Both the position numbers and the translations under genes were made by a program. The notes under the pieces are model-generated. The model made no database searches, had not been told where the DNA came from, and was given only the letters and a program-made list of their open reading frames with translations. Positions 17,557 through 26,349 of a stretch of 49,447 nucleotides of DNA are shown here, in pieces. The first letter of the stretch is position 1. Each line of letters opens with the position of its first letter. Source of the stretch: Lactiplantibacillus plajomi (lineage in GTDB: Bacteria > Bacillota > Bacilli > Lactobacillales > Lactobacillaceae); assembly GCF_005405405.1 (NCBI RefSeq), contig NZ_BJDZ01000021.1, forward strand, positions 1-49,447. The letters are read 5' to 3'.

Positions 17557-18426
17557 TTGGCAGAACTGATTCTAATCATTATTAGCTTAGTCATTTTGGG
17601 GCTGGTCGGCCGCCTTGCGGGCAAGTACGTCCAGTACGGTCGTCCGCAGCACTTGGCACACCAAGTCAAAGCGAACGGGGCGGATGACAGTGCGGTGACC
17701 CTGTTCATTCCGGGGTACGCCGGCAACCGCTTTTCGTTTGGCGGCATGTTGCACCGGTTCGTGACGGACGGGGTGGCCAATAAGTCGTTGGTGGTGGTTG
17801 TGGATCGCCACAACCACCCGCACGTCACCGGTGAGCTGGATGCGTACCGTCCGATGGTGCAATTGATTTTTGCGCGTCCGCGCGCCTCGGTTCGGCAACA
17901 AGCGGCCGGCGTCCTTGCAGTGGTCAAGTACTTGATTGCCCACGAACACGTCCAGACCATTAACTTGGTGGCCCACTCGATGGGGGGCGTGGTGTTATTC
18001 CAGTATTTAACGACCGCGGCTAAGCTGGTCAATTTACCGGAAGTCCGCAAGGTCGTGACGATTGGGGCACCGTTTAATGATAGTCAGGTCGGGCAGGATA
18101 CGTACCCGATCGAAAACCACCCGTTGACGAAAACCGGTCCGGCTAAGACCACCCCGGTTTATAATTATTTTTTGCGGACGCTTCAGCGGTTGCCCAACAC
18201 GATTTCGTATTTAAACATTGCGGGCAACATTGGCGATTCACCTCAGAGTGACGGTAGCGTCGCCCTAAGTAGTGCGTTGTCGTTACGGTTCTTACTACAC
18301 GCCACCATTAATCGTTACCAAGAGGTGGTGGTACACGGTAGGAACGCCCGCCATTCGCGGTTGCACGAGAACGATGAGGTCGACCGCCAAATTAGGCAGT
18401 TTCTTTACTCGGATTCAAAAAAGTAG
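17557..18426 (+). CDS. Alpha/beta hydrolase of the DUF915 family, membrane-anchored
   Basis: A 289-residue protein with an N-terminal hydrophobic segment (about 3-19) that may anchor it outside the membrane. It has an oxyanion-type GYAGNRFSFGG and the nucleophile elbow AHSMGG (S141); acid and His candidates lie in GDSPQSDGSV and the C-terminal HSRLHEN. DUF915 proteins are common surface hydrolases of lactobacilli with unknown substrates. Start is TTG with a weak binding site (GCTGGTGA). It sits 29 bp after nusG, before the rplK promoter. Confidence 0.82.
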   Translation: MAELILIIISLVILGLVGRLAGKYVQYGRPQHLAHQVKANGADDSAVTLFIPGYAGNRFSFGGMLHRFVTDGVANKSLVVVVDRHNHPHVTGELDAYRPMVQLIFARPRASVRQQAAGVLAVVKYLIAHEHVQTINLVAHSMGGVVLFQYLTTAAKLVNLPEVRKVVTIGAPFNDSQVGQDTYPIENHPLTKTGPAKTTPVYNYFLRTLQRLPNTISYLNIAGNIGDSPQSDGSVALSSALSLRFLLHATINRYQEVVVHGRNARHSRLHENDEVDRQIRQFLYSDSKK

Positions 18427-18455
18427 TTGCTGTCAAAAATCAGATATGCTACAAT
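18427..18455 (+). promoter_or_regulatory. Promoter of rplK-rplA
   Basis: TTGCTG, 17-bp spacer, extended -10 TGC-TACAAT, starting at the stop codon of the hydrolase gene. Confidence 0.65.
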
Positions 18456-18485
18456 GACGTTTGTGCGTCACGTATGCACGTTCAC

Positions 18486-18521
18486 GTGGGAGGAGCAAAA
18501 ACTCAGCTCCATTTACCACAT
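18486..18521 (+). promoter_or_regulatory. Putative L1-binding leader before rplK
   Basis: GTGGGAGGA (18486-18494), a GGAGC/GCTCC stem and CCACAT (18516-18521) form a bulged hairpin ahead of the ribosome binding site. A near copy precedes rplA. Ribosomal protein L1 is known to repress its operon by binding such leader structures; assignment here is inference. Confidence 0.55.
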
Positions 18522-18544
18522 CACGGACTAAGGAGGAATGTCTC

Positions 18545-18970
18545 GTGGCTAAAAAAGTAGCTAACGTTGTTAAATTACAAATTCCTGCGGGCAAAGCAAC
18601 ACCTGCTCCGCCAGTTGGCCCAGCTTTAGGTCAAGCAGGGATCAATATCATGGGATTCACAAAGGACTTCAATGCTCGTACTGCTGATCAAGCAGGTATG
18701 ATCATCCCCGTTGTGATCACGGTGTACGAAGATCGTTCATTCGACTTCATCACCAAGACCCCACCTGCTGCCGTTCTTTTGAAGAAAGCTGCTGGTGTTG
18801 AAAGTGGTTCCGGCGAACCTAACACGAAGAAGGTTGCAACTGTAACCAAGGATCAAGTTAAGCAAATCGCCGAAACTAAAATGCAAGATCTAAACGCAGC
18901 TGACGTAGAAGCAGCTATGCGCATGATCGAAGGTACTGCTCGTAGTATGGGATTCACTGTCGAAGGCTAA
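18545..18970 (+). CDS. rplK: 50S ribosomal protein L11
   Basis: L11 forms the GTPase-associated centre with 23S rRNA. The 141-residue protein has the usual [20 protein letters not shown] start and C-terminal RNA-binding domain ending [13 protein letters not shown] at 18545 with AAGGAGG upstream; an earlier in-frame start at 18461 would cover the structured leader and is rejected. In an rplK-rplA unit. Confidence 0.98.
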   Translation: MAKKVANVVKLQIPAGKATPAPPVGPALGQAGINIMGFTKDFNARTADQAGMIIPVVITVYEDRSFDFITKTPPAAVLLKKAAGVESGSGEPNTKKVATVTKDQVKQIAETKMQDLNAADVEAAMRMIEGTARSMGFTVEG

Positions 18971-19020
18971 TTCACTACTAATCGAGTACGTCGGACACTT
19001 CATCAAAATGAATGTGTCAA

Positions 19021-19049
19021 GTGGGAGGAAATCTCCGTTTGAACCACAT
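19021..19049 (+). promoter_or_regulatory. Putative L1-binding leader before rplA
   Basis: GTGGGAGGA (19021-19029), CTCC (19033-19036) and CCACAT (19044-19049) repeat the elements found before rplK. The element ends just before the AAGGAGG of rplA. Confidence 0.55.
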
Positions 19050-19071
19050 TTGCAAGGAGGAAAACACTTAG

Positions 19072-19761
19072 ATGGCAAAGAAAAGTAAACAATACCAAGA
19101 AGCCGCTAAGCTCGTTGATCGTGACAAAGCTTACGATGTAACGGAAGCGGTAGACTTGGTTAAAAAGATGGATTTCGCAAAATTTGACGCAACCGTTGAA
19201 GTTGCATTCAAATTAAACGTTGATACAAAGCAAGCCGACCAACAACTTCGTGGCGCGGTTGTCCTTCCTAACGGGACCGGTAAAGATCAAACGGTTATCG
19301 TTTTTGCTAAGGGTGACAAGGCGAAGGAAGCGCAAGAAGCCGGTGCCGACTTTGTTGGCGAAGCTGACCTTGTTGAAAAAATTCAAGATGGTTGGTTGGA
19401 CTTCGACGTTGCAATCGCAACCCCAGACATGATGGCCCAAGTTGGTCGTTTAGGTCGGGTACTTGGTCCTAAGGGCTTAATGCCTAACCCTAAGACTGGT
19501 ACGGTTACGATGGACGTTGCTAAAGCCGTTAGCGACTCAAAAGCTGGTAAGGTGACTTACCGGACTGACCGTGACGGTAACGTGCACGTTCCAGTCGGCA
19601 AAGTTTCATTTGATACGGACAAGTTAGTTGGTAACTTCAAGACTATTCAAGATACCATCGTTAAGTCTCGTCCGGCATCAGTTCGTGGGACTTTCATCCA
19701 AAACTTGGTTGTAACGTCAACCTTTACCCCAGCGGTACGTGTTGATTTATCATCATTTTAA
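19072..19761 (+). CDS. rplA: 50S ribosomal protein L1
   Basis: L1 forms the mobile stalk that handles E-site tRNA and is a translational repressor of its own operon. The 229-residue protein has the family core [23 protein letters not shown] start with AAGGAGG. Co-transcribed with rplK; the leader element upstream probably mediates feedback. Confidence 0.98.
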   Translation: MAKKSKQYQEAAKLVDRDKAYDVTEAVDLVKKMDFAKFDATVEVAFKLNVDTKQADQQLRGAVVLPNGTGKDQTVIVFAKGDKAKEAQEAGADFVGEADLVEKIQDGWLDFDVAIATPDMMAQVGRLGRVLGPKGLMPNPKTGTVTMDVAKAVSDSKAGKVTYRTDRDGNVHVPVGKVSFDTDKLVGNFKTIQDTIVKSRPASVRGTFIQNLVVTSTFTPAVRVDLSSF

Positions 19762-19783
19762 GGATAATTTTTTAAAACAATTG

Positions 19784-19950
19784 ACCCCGTAGGTAATCTG
19801 TGATAGATTACTAGAGGTTAAGTTATATCTCTACCTAAGACTCAGGCGGCCAGTTTGGCCTTAATTAATTACCTGCCGAGGACATTGTTTTTTCTCTATG
19901 TCTTGGTGGACATAGGGATTTTTTTATAAATCCCTGAACCAAAATTCTGG
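19784..19950 (+). promoter_or_regulatory. L10 leader with terminator
   Basis: The 200 bases before rplJ match the Firmicutes L10 leader, bound by the L10(L12)4 complex to control the operon. Visible parts are a GTAATCT/AGATTAC hairpin (19793-19811), paired CCTAAGACTCAGG and CCTGCCGAGGACA segments, and a terminator (CTCTATGTC 19894-19902 with 19909-19917, then seven T). The terminator 3' arm can instead pair GGGATTT with AAATCCC (19915-19934), a mutually exclusive fold. TTGACC-N17-TAGATT at 19781-19809 might be a promoter. Confidence 0.88.
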
Positions 19951-19962
19951 GAGGTGAATCTG

Positions 19963-20466
19963 TTGAGTAAAGAAACGATTGCTGTTAAAGCAAAAGAAGT
20001 CGAAGAAGTTGCAGAACAATTAAAGAACTCCGTTTCAGCGATTGTCGTTGATTATCGTGGTTTGACAGTTGAAGAAGTGACTGACTTACGTAAGCAATTA
20101 CGTGATGCTGGTGTTAAGATGCGCGTTATCAAGAACAAGATCATGGTACGTGCAGCTGAAAAAGCTGGTTACGACGACTTAAAGCCTGTTTTTGCCGGTC
20201 CTACTGCCGTTGCCTTCTCTGAAGAAGACCCAGTTGCTCCTGCTAAGATCTTGGCTAACTTCGCGAAGACCGCCGATGCCCTTGAACTTAAGGGTGGGAT
20301 GATCGAAGGTAAAGTTGCTAGTCTTGAAACTGTTCAAGAATACGCTACGATGCCATCACGTGAAGAATTGTTGGCTACGATTGCTAACTTGTTACAAGCA
20401 CCTGTTCGTAACGTTGCATACGCTGTTAAGGCGGTTGCTGAAAAAGGCGACGAAGACGCAGCTTAG
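19963..20466 (+). CDS. rplJ: 50S ribosomal protein L10
   Basis: L10 holds the L7/L12 stalk on the ribosome. The 167-residue protein starts with [15 protein letters not shown] and has the [16 protein letters not shown] block. TTG at 19963 is chosen because GGGAGGTG lies eight bases upstream; the GTG at 19954 overlaps that site. Followed by rplL and regulated by the leader upstream. Confidence 0.96.
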   Translation: MSKETIAVKAKEVEEVAEQLKNSVSAIVVDYRGLTVEEVTDLRKQLRDAGVKMRVIKNKIMVRAAEKAGYDDLKPVFAGPTAVAFSEEDPVAPAKILANFAKTADALELKGGMIEGKVASLETVQEYATMPSREELLATIANLLQAPVRNVAYAVKAVAEKGDEDAA

Positions 20467-20522
20467 GCTGTCGGTGTAAAAAATAAACTAATATAATTTC
20501 ATATAAAATGGAGGAACAAAAA

Positions 20523-20891
20523 ATGGCTTTTGATAAAGATGCTATTATCGACTCATTAAAAGAAGCTTCAATTTCAGATTTAAACGACTTAGTTAAGGCT
20601 ATCGAAGACGAATTCGATGTCTCAGCTTCAGCTCCAGTTGCTGTTGCCGGTGCTGCTGGTGGCGACGCTGCCGCTGCTAAGGATTCATACGATGTTGAAT
20701 TAACTGAATCCGGTGACCAAAAGGTTAAGGCTATCAAGGCCGTTCGTGACATCACTGGTCTTGGCTTGAAAGACGCTAAGGGTCTTGTTGACAACGTACC
20801 TTCAGTTGTTAAGGAAGGCGTTTCAGAAGACGAAGCCAACGATATCAAGGCTAAGCTTGAAGAAGTTGGTGGTGTCGTTACCCTTAAGTAA
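20523..20891 (+). CDS. rplL: 50S ribosomal protein L7/L12
   Basis: The stalk protein that recruits translation factors, present in several copies per ribosome. The 122-residue protein has the N-terminal dimer domain ([15 protein letters not shown]), the Ala-rich hinge and the C-terminal factor-binding domain ([20 protein letters not shown]). ATG at 20523 with GGAGG. A strong bidirectional terminator follows. Confidence 0.98.
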   Translation: MAFDKDAIIDSLKEASISDLNDLVKAIEDEFDVSASAPVAVAGAAGGDAAAAKDSYDVELTESGDQKVKAIKAVRDITGLGLKDAKGLVDNVPSVVKEGVSEDEANDIKAKLEEVGGVVTLK

Positions 20892-20918
20892 TTTTATTAC
20901 TTATCGGAACGTCACAAA

Positions 20919-20951
20919 AAAACGCACTCACTACGGTGGGTGCGTTTTTTT
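20919..20951. terminator. Bidirectional terminator between rplL and the nuclease gene
   Basis: A 10-11 bp stem (ACGCACTCAC with GTGGGTGCGT) has seven T on the plus strand and seven T on the minus strand, so it serves both converging transcripts. Confidence 0.92.
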
Positions 20952-20962
20952 GCGTTCAATGA

Positions 20963-21937
20963 TTAGTGTTGGACCCGACTGGTTCCGGATTGGTAGTTCA
21001 ACCGCATGCCGGCCTGGACGTTAAAAATGTAAACGTTGAAGCTGACCGCGTTGTCACCGATTGACTGCGCCCGCATTTGGACTCCGCGAGCGAGCAGTTC
21101 GTTGCCCTTGAAAATTGGGGTGACCTGGTAACGAACGTAGTGGCGACTGCTTTCCTTGAGGTAGTCGGCAACTTGGTTTTCGTAAGTGACCATTTCGGGA
21201 TCGTTGAGTGAGCGGGTCCCGGTCATTAGGTTTTTGAGGTTATTATTCTGGCCGGTTAGTTGAAAACCGATTAGGTGGCTCCGGTTATAGAGCCAACCCG
21301 AGGCAATTCGCTTGTTGTGCCAACCGGTAGGCTCAACGTTTAGTGGTTCGCGTTCGTCGGTTGGCATGAGGGACTTGTTGAGGAGGGCGTTAGCGGCGGT
21401 AGCACGGTTTAAGCCGTCCAAGTTGCCGTACGTTTGCCAGGCCCCACGCTGCGTACTCAGTTCGGCTTTACTAAAAGCGGGCCGGTTTTGATTAATCGTA
21501 ATCGTCTGTTGGCCACCATAAGCTTTATTGGCTAACGCAGCGTTACTTGGATTCTGACCGCTAGCCACGGTCGCGGCCTTAGTGGTTTTAGTGGCGCCAG
21601 CCTTTTGATTACTGGTCCGCTGGGTTTCGACCCGCTGCTGGCGTTTCGATAAGCTGGTTGCGTCGGCTTTTAGTTGCTTGCTGGAACTGGCGTTGGCGGA
21701 AATTAAGGCGGTCAGCTTTTGGTCGTTACTTTCGGTCAACCGGTGGACCTTGGTCTTGGTGACGGTTTTGGTAGCTGGTTTGCTAGTTTCCGTTTCCTGA
21801 CTGCAAGCACTTAGAAAACTGCCCGTAATTAGTAGTAGCACGGTTAGGGTTGCTAGTGAGTGCCAGTGGTGCTGACGACCGTGCCAGATTAGACTGATAA
21901 GTAAGGTGATGATTAGCCCCATTAAGATGATGTTCAT
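20963..21937 (-). CDS. Membrane-anchored DNA/RNA non-specific endonuclease
   Basis: A 324-residue surface nuclease. The C-terminal half is a beta-beta-alpha-metal nuclease: NRSHLIGFQLTGQNNNLKN places the catalytic His at 221, with metal-site Asn nearby, as in EndA-type enzymes. Residues 2-18 are a membrane helix and a second hydrophobic stretch ends in a lipobox-like LSAC (C45), an odd double anchor. A Thr/Lys/Ala-rich linker follows. ATG start with GGGGGAA. It lies 18 bp after a lipoprotein gene and the two are probably one operon. Confidence 0.88.
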   Translation of the reverse strand: MNIILMGLIITLLISLIWHGRQHHWHSLATLTVLLLITGSFLSACSQETETSKPATKTVTKTKVHRLTESNDQKLTALISANASSSKQLKADATSLSKRQQRVETQRTSNQKAGATKTTKAATVASGQNPSNAALANKAYGGQQTITINQNRPAFSKAELSTQRGAWQTYGNLDGLNRATAANALLNKSLMPTDEREPLNVEPTGWHNKRIASGWLYNRSHLIGFQLTGQNNNLKNLMTGTRSLNDPEMVTYENQVADYLKESSRHYVRYQVTPIFKGNELLARGVQMRAQSIGDNAVSFNVYIFNVQAGMRLNYQSGTSRVQH

Positions 21938-21955
21938 TCTGATTGTTCCCCCTGA

Positions 21956-22543
21956 TTAGCGTAGTGAGTGGCGGTAACCCGCAGCCTGAGCTTCGGCTTC
22001 CGTACTAAATTGAATGACGTTTTTACCCGACATCCGGTAGTTACGGTCGCTTGGCAAGTGGTAGATCTTGGAACGGGTATTGCCGATGATCTTGCCAGTT
22101 TGCGCCGTATTAGTGTTGCCAGAAAAGTGGTTGGCAGAAGATTTCGCCGTGCTGGCCTGACTGGCCGCCGTGCGACTTGATTGGGCTGCCGATTGGGAAG
22201 CGGCCTTTGCTGCTTGGGACGCTGATTTCGCGGCTGCCTTGGATTGCGAGACTGCCAGCGCCTTTGCGGACGACTGTGAGGCTGCTAAGGCCTCTGATTG
22301 CGAACTGGCCTGTTTAGCCGCCGTGGCGATGGTCGCTTTGGTTTTGCTGAGTTGCTTAGCCGACGCCGCGTTGGCGCGACTAACCGCACGGGCGGACGCC
22401 CACGCGGCTTTGTTGGCCTTAGTGCGCTTGGTGACGACGTGGGTCTTGACTTTAGGCGTTGCCGCTTCGTTGGTCGGTGCGGCGCAGCCCGCAAGTAAGA
22501 AAACGTTAAGTATGAGTGCGATAAGCTTGGTTCCCCGGGACAT
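21956..22543 (-). CDS. Ala/Ser-rich lipoprotein with C-terminal sunset-like domain
   Basis: A 195-residue lipoprotein: signal peptide with lipobox LLAGC (C20), then about 125 residues rich in Ala, Ser, Lys and Gln that look like a helical or extended stalk, and a C-terminal module of about 45 residues (GKIIGNTRSKIYHLPSD .. VIQFSTEAEAQAAGY). That module is the kind often fused to secreted nucleases, with its usual Cys replaced in HLPSDRNYR. ATG at 22543 follows GGAGGA. Upstream partner of the nuclease gene; perhaps it holds DNA near the nuclease. Confidence 0.75.
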   Translation of the reverse strand: MSRGTKLIALILNVFLLAGCAAPTNEAATPKVKTHVVTKRTKANKAAWASARAVSRANAASAKQLSKTKATIATAAKQASSQSEALAASQSSAKALAVSQSKAAAKSASQAAKAASQSAAQSSRTAASQASTAKSSANHFSGNTNTAQTGKIIGNTRSKIYHLPSDRNYRMSGKNVIQFSTEAEAQAAGYRHSLR

Positions 22544-22735
22544 ATTAATATCCTCCTTTATATTTATAATAAAATTATACAAGTTCGGGGATGGTTGGTA
22601 AATTTATTTTTACAATTAATTTAATATTCAGTCAGCGCGGATGACGGATACGGAGGAACACTTTATTAAAGCTTCTAATTTATTAAGCTCGGCCTAGCGA
22701 AGTGATTATGGTTCGGTTAAAAGCCCCGTGAATAG

Positions 22736-22764
22736 TTGTATAAATCCCCTAAGATTGCGATAAT
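22736..22764 (+). promoter_or_regulatory. Promoter of mprF
   Basis: TTGTAT, 17-bp spacer, extended -10 TGC-GATAAT, about 31 bp before the GTG start. Confidence 0.65.
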
Positions 22765-22794
22765 GGGAACAATTAAACTAATGGGGGAATTTTT

Positions 22795-25407
22795 GTGAAG
22801 GCAACGTTACAGAGAATGGGTGCGGTACTGGGCAAACGCATGGGACTGATTAAGGCGCTGTTTGTGTTTTCCGTCCTGTTATTTGTGATTACCGAAGTTG
22901 GTAAAATTGCCAAAGAAGTGAGTGGGGAACAACTCGCAACGGCGTTAGCTTCACAGAGTTGGTGGCACGTGACGATCCTCGTCATTATCGGGATCATTGC
23001 GGTCACACCGATGCTGACTTACGACGTGATGATCACGAAGTTTTTACCGGGCCATTACTCGCTGGGCTACATTCTAAAAGCCGGCTGGATCACCAACACG
23101 TTTACGAACATTGGTGGCTTTGGCGGTGTTTTAGGCGCTTCCTTGCGGGCGAACTTCTATAATAAATCGGCAACTAAGAAACAAATTTTGTTTGCCATTT
23201 CTAAAATCGCACTGTTCTTAGTCTCGGGACTATCGTTGTACTGTATGATCTCGTTAGTCCTAGTTTACGTTTTCGGCATCGGGGGCGTGTACGGCAGTTA
23301 TTGGATCTGGCTCGTCGGTGGCGCGGCCTACTTCCCAGCCATTTTTATCTTTACGCGGCTCAACGATTCTGAATTTTTCGACGGGCTGACACTGGCTAAC
23401 GTGGTGCGCTTATTAAGCGGATCGTTTGGCGAGTGGACCGGCTGCGTGCTGTTCTTCTTATTAATTGGGAACTTTATGGGGTTACCGATTGACTTTGCGG
23501 CGGTCGTCCCGTTGTTTGTGATTGCCTCGGTCGTTGGTGAAATTTCGATGGTCCCGGGTGGTATCGGGTCGTTTGACGTCTTTATGATTTTTGGCCTTAG
23601 TGCGGTAGGCGTGTCGCGCCCGGACGCGGTTGCCTGGCTACTATTCTACCGGCTGTTTTACTACATTATTCCGTTTGCAATTGGGCTGGTGCTCTTTGTT
23701 CACGATACCGGCCACCGTTTCAACGCGCACCTAGAAGGTCTGCCGAAGACGATCGTTCAACGGTTTGCACAGCTAGCGATGACCGGCTTTCTCTACATTT
23801 CGGGAATCTTGATGTTACTGATGTCGACCGTCCCGAACTTTGCGTATAATAACCGATTATTCTTGCAAGTCTACCCGTACACCTTTTTCTTCATTAACCA
23901 AGCGGGGAGTATCGTGATGGCCTTTCTGCTGATCGGGGTCGCGTTGGGAACGGCTGGTCGGGTTAAGAAGGCGTTCTGGCCAACGGTGGTCGTGTTGTTG
24001 ATTGCCATTTTGAATACCATTCGGTGGTTAGTGGTTTATAACGCCATTTCTACCAAGTTTATCGTTTTCCTCGTCGTGATTTTATTGTTGGTCGGCTTGT
24101 CGAAGAAGGCCTATTACCGTGAACACATGGCTTTTTCGTGGGGCCAAATGCTGTGGGTCGGTAGTGCGTATGTAGTCACCTTTATTTTATACACGGTCGT
24201 GGGGGTCTATAACGCACCGCAAATTCATCACCGCCATTCGGTACCCACGGCGCTATTCTTCCCGTCACAAAAGTTGTGGCTATTCGGCGTCGTTGGCCTG
24301 GTGTTAGCGGCCCTGATCCTATTTTGGATTTACCGTTACTTTGCGGGGGGCCACAATGCCCGCATCGGCCAAGCGATGGATCCGCAGCGGGTTAAAAACG
24401 TCATCACGACGTATGGCGGTAACGAAATTTCACACCTCGCTTATTTGAACGATAAGTTGGCGTACTACTACCAGGTCGACGGCCAGGACCAACTGATTTT
24501 CTTATACCAACGCAAGGCCGATAAACTGATTATTATGGGCGAACCGTTTGGGAATCAAGCTGTTTTACAGGCCGGTTTGGAACAACTAATGGATGATGCG
24601 GACAGCGACGGCTGCTCACTCGTCTTTTATGAAATTAGCGAGTCGTTAACGATGCGGTTACACGAAATGGGCTTTGACTTCATTAAGACTGGTGAGGAAG
24701 GTCACGTGAAACTGGCCGACTTTAGTCTGGCGGGGAAACGACTGCGCGGGGAACGGGCGCTGATGAACAAGTTTAAGCGTGACCAGTACCGTTTTGCCGT
24801 GTTACAACCCCCGTTTGCAGCTGACGTGATGGCACAGCTGAAGACCGTTTCCGATAGCTGGTTAGCGGGTGAGACGGAAAAGGGCTTTTCACTGGGCTTC
24901 TTCGATGAAGCCTACCTGAATCAGGCACCAATCGCCGTCGTTTATAGTCCGGACGACGAAATCGTGGCGTTTGCCAACGTTATGCCCCAGGGTAACGACC
25001 AGAGTACTTCGATCGACTTAATGCGCTCTAGCCACGCGGCACCGTCCGGGATCATGGACACGGTTTTCGTGCACCTCTTTGAACAGGCCCGTGACGACGG
25101 CTACGTCGATTTCAATATGGGCATGGCGCCGCTGTCCGGGGTAGGTGTGTCCCGCTACAGCTTTATTGAAGAAAAGGTTGCCCACCTGATTTACGAGTAT
25201 GGCTACCAACTGTACGGGTTCCAGGGGTTGCGTTCCTATAAGGAGAAGTACGTCACCGAATGGCAACCGAAGTACATTGCTTACCGGAAACGGAGTTCGT
25301 TGATTTTTACGATTTTACAATTACTACAAGTTGTGAATACGCGCCGGGGAACCAAGCACCGTGAGCGGTGGTCGTTCCTCGTTCCGAAACGCTTACAGGC
25401 GAAGTAA
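22795..25407 (+). CDS. mprF: Phosphatidylglycerol lysyltransferase / flippase MprF
   Basis: MprF transfers an amino acid (usually Lys) from aminoacyl-tRNA to phosphatidylglycerol and flips the product outward, lowering surface negative charge and resistance to cationic peptides. The 870-residue protein has about 14 membrane helices over residues 1-530 and a cytosolic GNAT-like synthase domain (about 545-850) with WLAGETEKGFSLG and DFNMGMAPLSGVG. GTG start with GGGGGAA. Full length. It is followed by a terminator and then a membrane-bound regulator gene. Lys versus Ala specificity cannot be read. Confidence 0.95.
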   Translation: MKATLQRMGAVLGKRMGLIKALFVFSVLLFVITEVGKIAKEVSGEQLATALASQSWWHVTILVIIGIIAVTPMLTYDVMITKFLPGHYSLGYILKAGWITNTFTNIGGFGGVLGASLRANFYNKSATKKQILFAISKIALFLVSGLSLYCMISLVLVYVFGIGGVYGSYWIWLVGGAAYFPAIFIFTRLNDSEFFDGLTLANVVRLLSGSFGEWTGCVLFFLLIGNFMGLPIDFAAVVPLFVIASVVGEISMVPGGIGSFDVFMIFGLSAVGVSRPDAVAWLLFYRLFYYIIPFAIGLVLFVHDTGHRFNAHLEGLPKTIVQRFAQLAMTGFLYISGILMLLMSTVPNFAYNNRLFLQVYPYTFFFINQAGSIVMAFLLIGVALGTAGRVKKAFWPTVVVLLIAILNTIRWLVVYNAISTKFIVFLVVILLLVGLSKKAYYREHMAFSWGQMLWVGSAYVVTFILYTVVGVYNAPQIHHRHSVPTALFFPSQKLWLFGVVGLVLAALILFWIYRYFAGGHNARIGQAMDPQRVKNVITTYGGNEISHLAYLNDKLAYYYQVDGQDQLIFLYQRKADKLIIMGEPFGNQAVLQAGLEQLMDDADSDGCSLVFYEISESLTMRLHEMGFDFIKTGEEGHVKLADFSLAGKRLRGERALMNKFKRDQYRFAVLQPPFAADVMAQLKTVSDSWLAGETEKGFSLGFFDEAYLNQAPIAVVYSPDDEIVAFANVMPQGNDQSTSIDLMRSSHAAPSGIMDTVFVHLFEQARDDGYVDFNMGMAPLSGVGVSRYSFIEEKVAHLIYEYGYQLYGFQGLRSYKEKYVTEWQPKYIAYRKRSSLIFTILQLLQVVNTRRGTKHRERWSFLVPKRLQAK

Positions 25408-25418
25408 ACCCACAAATT

Positions 25419-25455
25419 AACTGGTGACTAGGATTGACTAGTGACCAGTTTTTTT
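25419..25455 (+). terminator. Terminator after mprF
   Basis: A 13-bp stem with one mismatch (25419-25431 with 25438-25450) is followed by seven T. Confidence 0.88.
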
Positions 25456-25568
25456 GTTTTTAGCGCATTGGGAAAGTTACGGTTAACGTTGGCACTGCTT
25501 GGGTGATCGGCTAAGGTTGTGATTCAGCGGTCAACTTTCAACTGATTTTACGTGGCCTAAGCCCCGAG

Positions 25569-25597
25569 TTGACAGCTAGTGTGGCGGCGTGTAACAG
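25569..25597 (+). promoter_or_regulatory. Possible promoter of the XRE regulator gene
   Basis: A perfect TTGACA is followed after 17 bp by a poor -10, TAACAG. The ~200 bases before the gene otherwise show nothing clear. Confidence 0.35.
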
Positions 25598-25659
25598 GCG
25601 CGTTGCTCGACAAAGCGGGTGTTTAACGGCATGCTAATCGTAGTGAAAGGAGCTGAAGT

Positions 25660-26331
25660 ATGATGGATTTAGGGAGCCAATTAAAACGGCAGCGCGAGCA
25701 GCAGCACTTAACCCAGCAAGGTCTGGCTGACCAGTTGCACGTGACCCGCCAGACGGTTTCACGCTGGGAAAATGGCAATACTTATCCTAACTTAGACACG
25801 CTGGTTGAATTAAGTGAATGCTTAGCCATTTCTTTAGATAAATTATTAAAATCGGACCAACCGAAGACGGTCCCGGTCGTCCAGAAAATCAGTCGCGACG
25901 TTCGGTTAAAGCGCCGTTACCGGCGTTGGTTAATCGGTATCGGTGTGGGGGTGGCCGTGATTTTAGCCCTGCTGGCGACGTTTAGCTGGGGGCACCGCCA
26001 ACAGGTCGCGATAATTGACCGGGTGAACCCGTTTTTACGAACCCAGCAAGGATACACCGTGTTGCCCGCCCACCAGACTAAGCTGACGGTTGACACCTTC
26101 GTTGCCGATGATCCGTTTGGTAGCGGCAGTTGGTTGCACGTGACGACCGGTCAACACGGGTCGACGAATCGCTGGGCACTGGTGCGGCATCGGGGTGCCT
26201 ACGTCAGTGGGGTGCGGCTGGTTACGCAGCACCAGATTCCGTTGCCGATGCGCGAACAGGCGGGACGGGTGTATTTGAAATATAGCCCGCGGGCGGATGG
26301 TCCGCGGAGTAGCTGGCGGTTTTGGAATTAA
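25660..26331 (+). CDS. XRE-family regulator with membrane anchor and extracellular domain
   Basis: A 223-residue protein. Residues 7-62 are a Cro/C1-type helix-turn-helix (QGLADQLHVTRQTVSRWENG). After a short linker comes a basic stretch (KRRYRRW) and one membrane helix (91-109), with about 115 residues outside the cell that match no family I recognise. DNA-binding proteins built this way are candidates for one-component membrane sensors. ATG with AAAGGAG upstream. It follows mprF and may respond to envelope conditions, but no target is visible. Confidence 0.82.
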   Translation: MMDLGSQLKRQREQQHLTQQGLADQLHVTRQTVSRWENGNTYPNLDTLVELSECLAISLDKLLKSDQPKTVPVVQKISRDVRLKRRYRRWLIGIGVGVAVILALLATFSWGHRQQVAIIDRVNPFLRTQQGYTVLPAHQTKLTVDTFVADDPFGSGSWLHVTTGQHGSTNRWALVRHRGAYVSGVRLVTQHQIPLPMREQAGRVYLKYSPRADGPRSSWRFWN

Positions 26332-26349
26332 GCTGGACGTAGCAAAAAT

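Noticed and set aside
22170-22601. 143-codon plus-strand ORF opposite the lipoprotein
   Set aside because: It is the shadow of the Ala/Ser-rich stalk (GCN/AGC codons read in reverse); the minus-strand frame has a signal peptide and lipobox.
22641-22697. 18-codon ORF (MTDTEEHF...) upstream of mprF
   Set aside because: No ribosome binding site and no domain or conservation cue.
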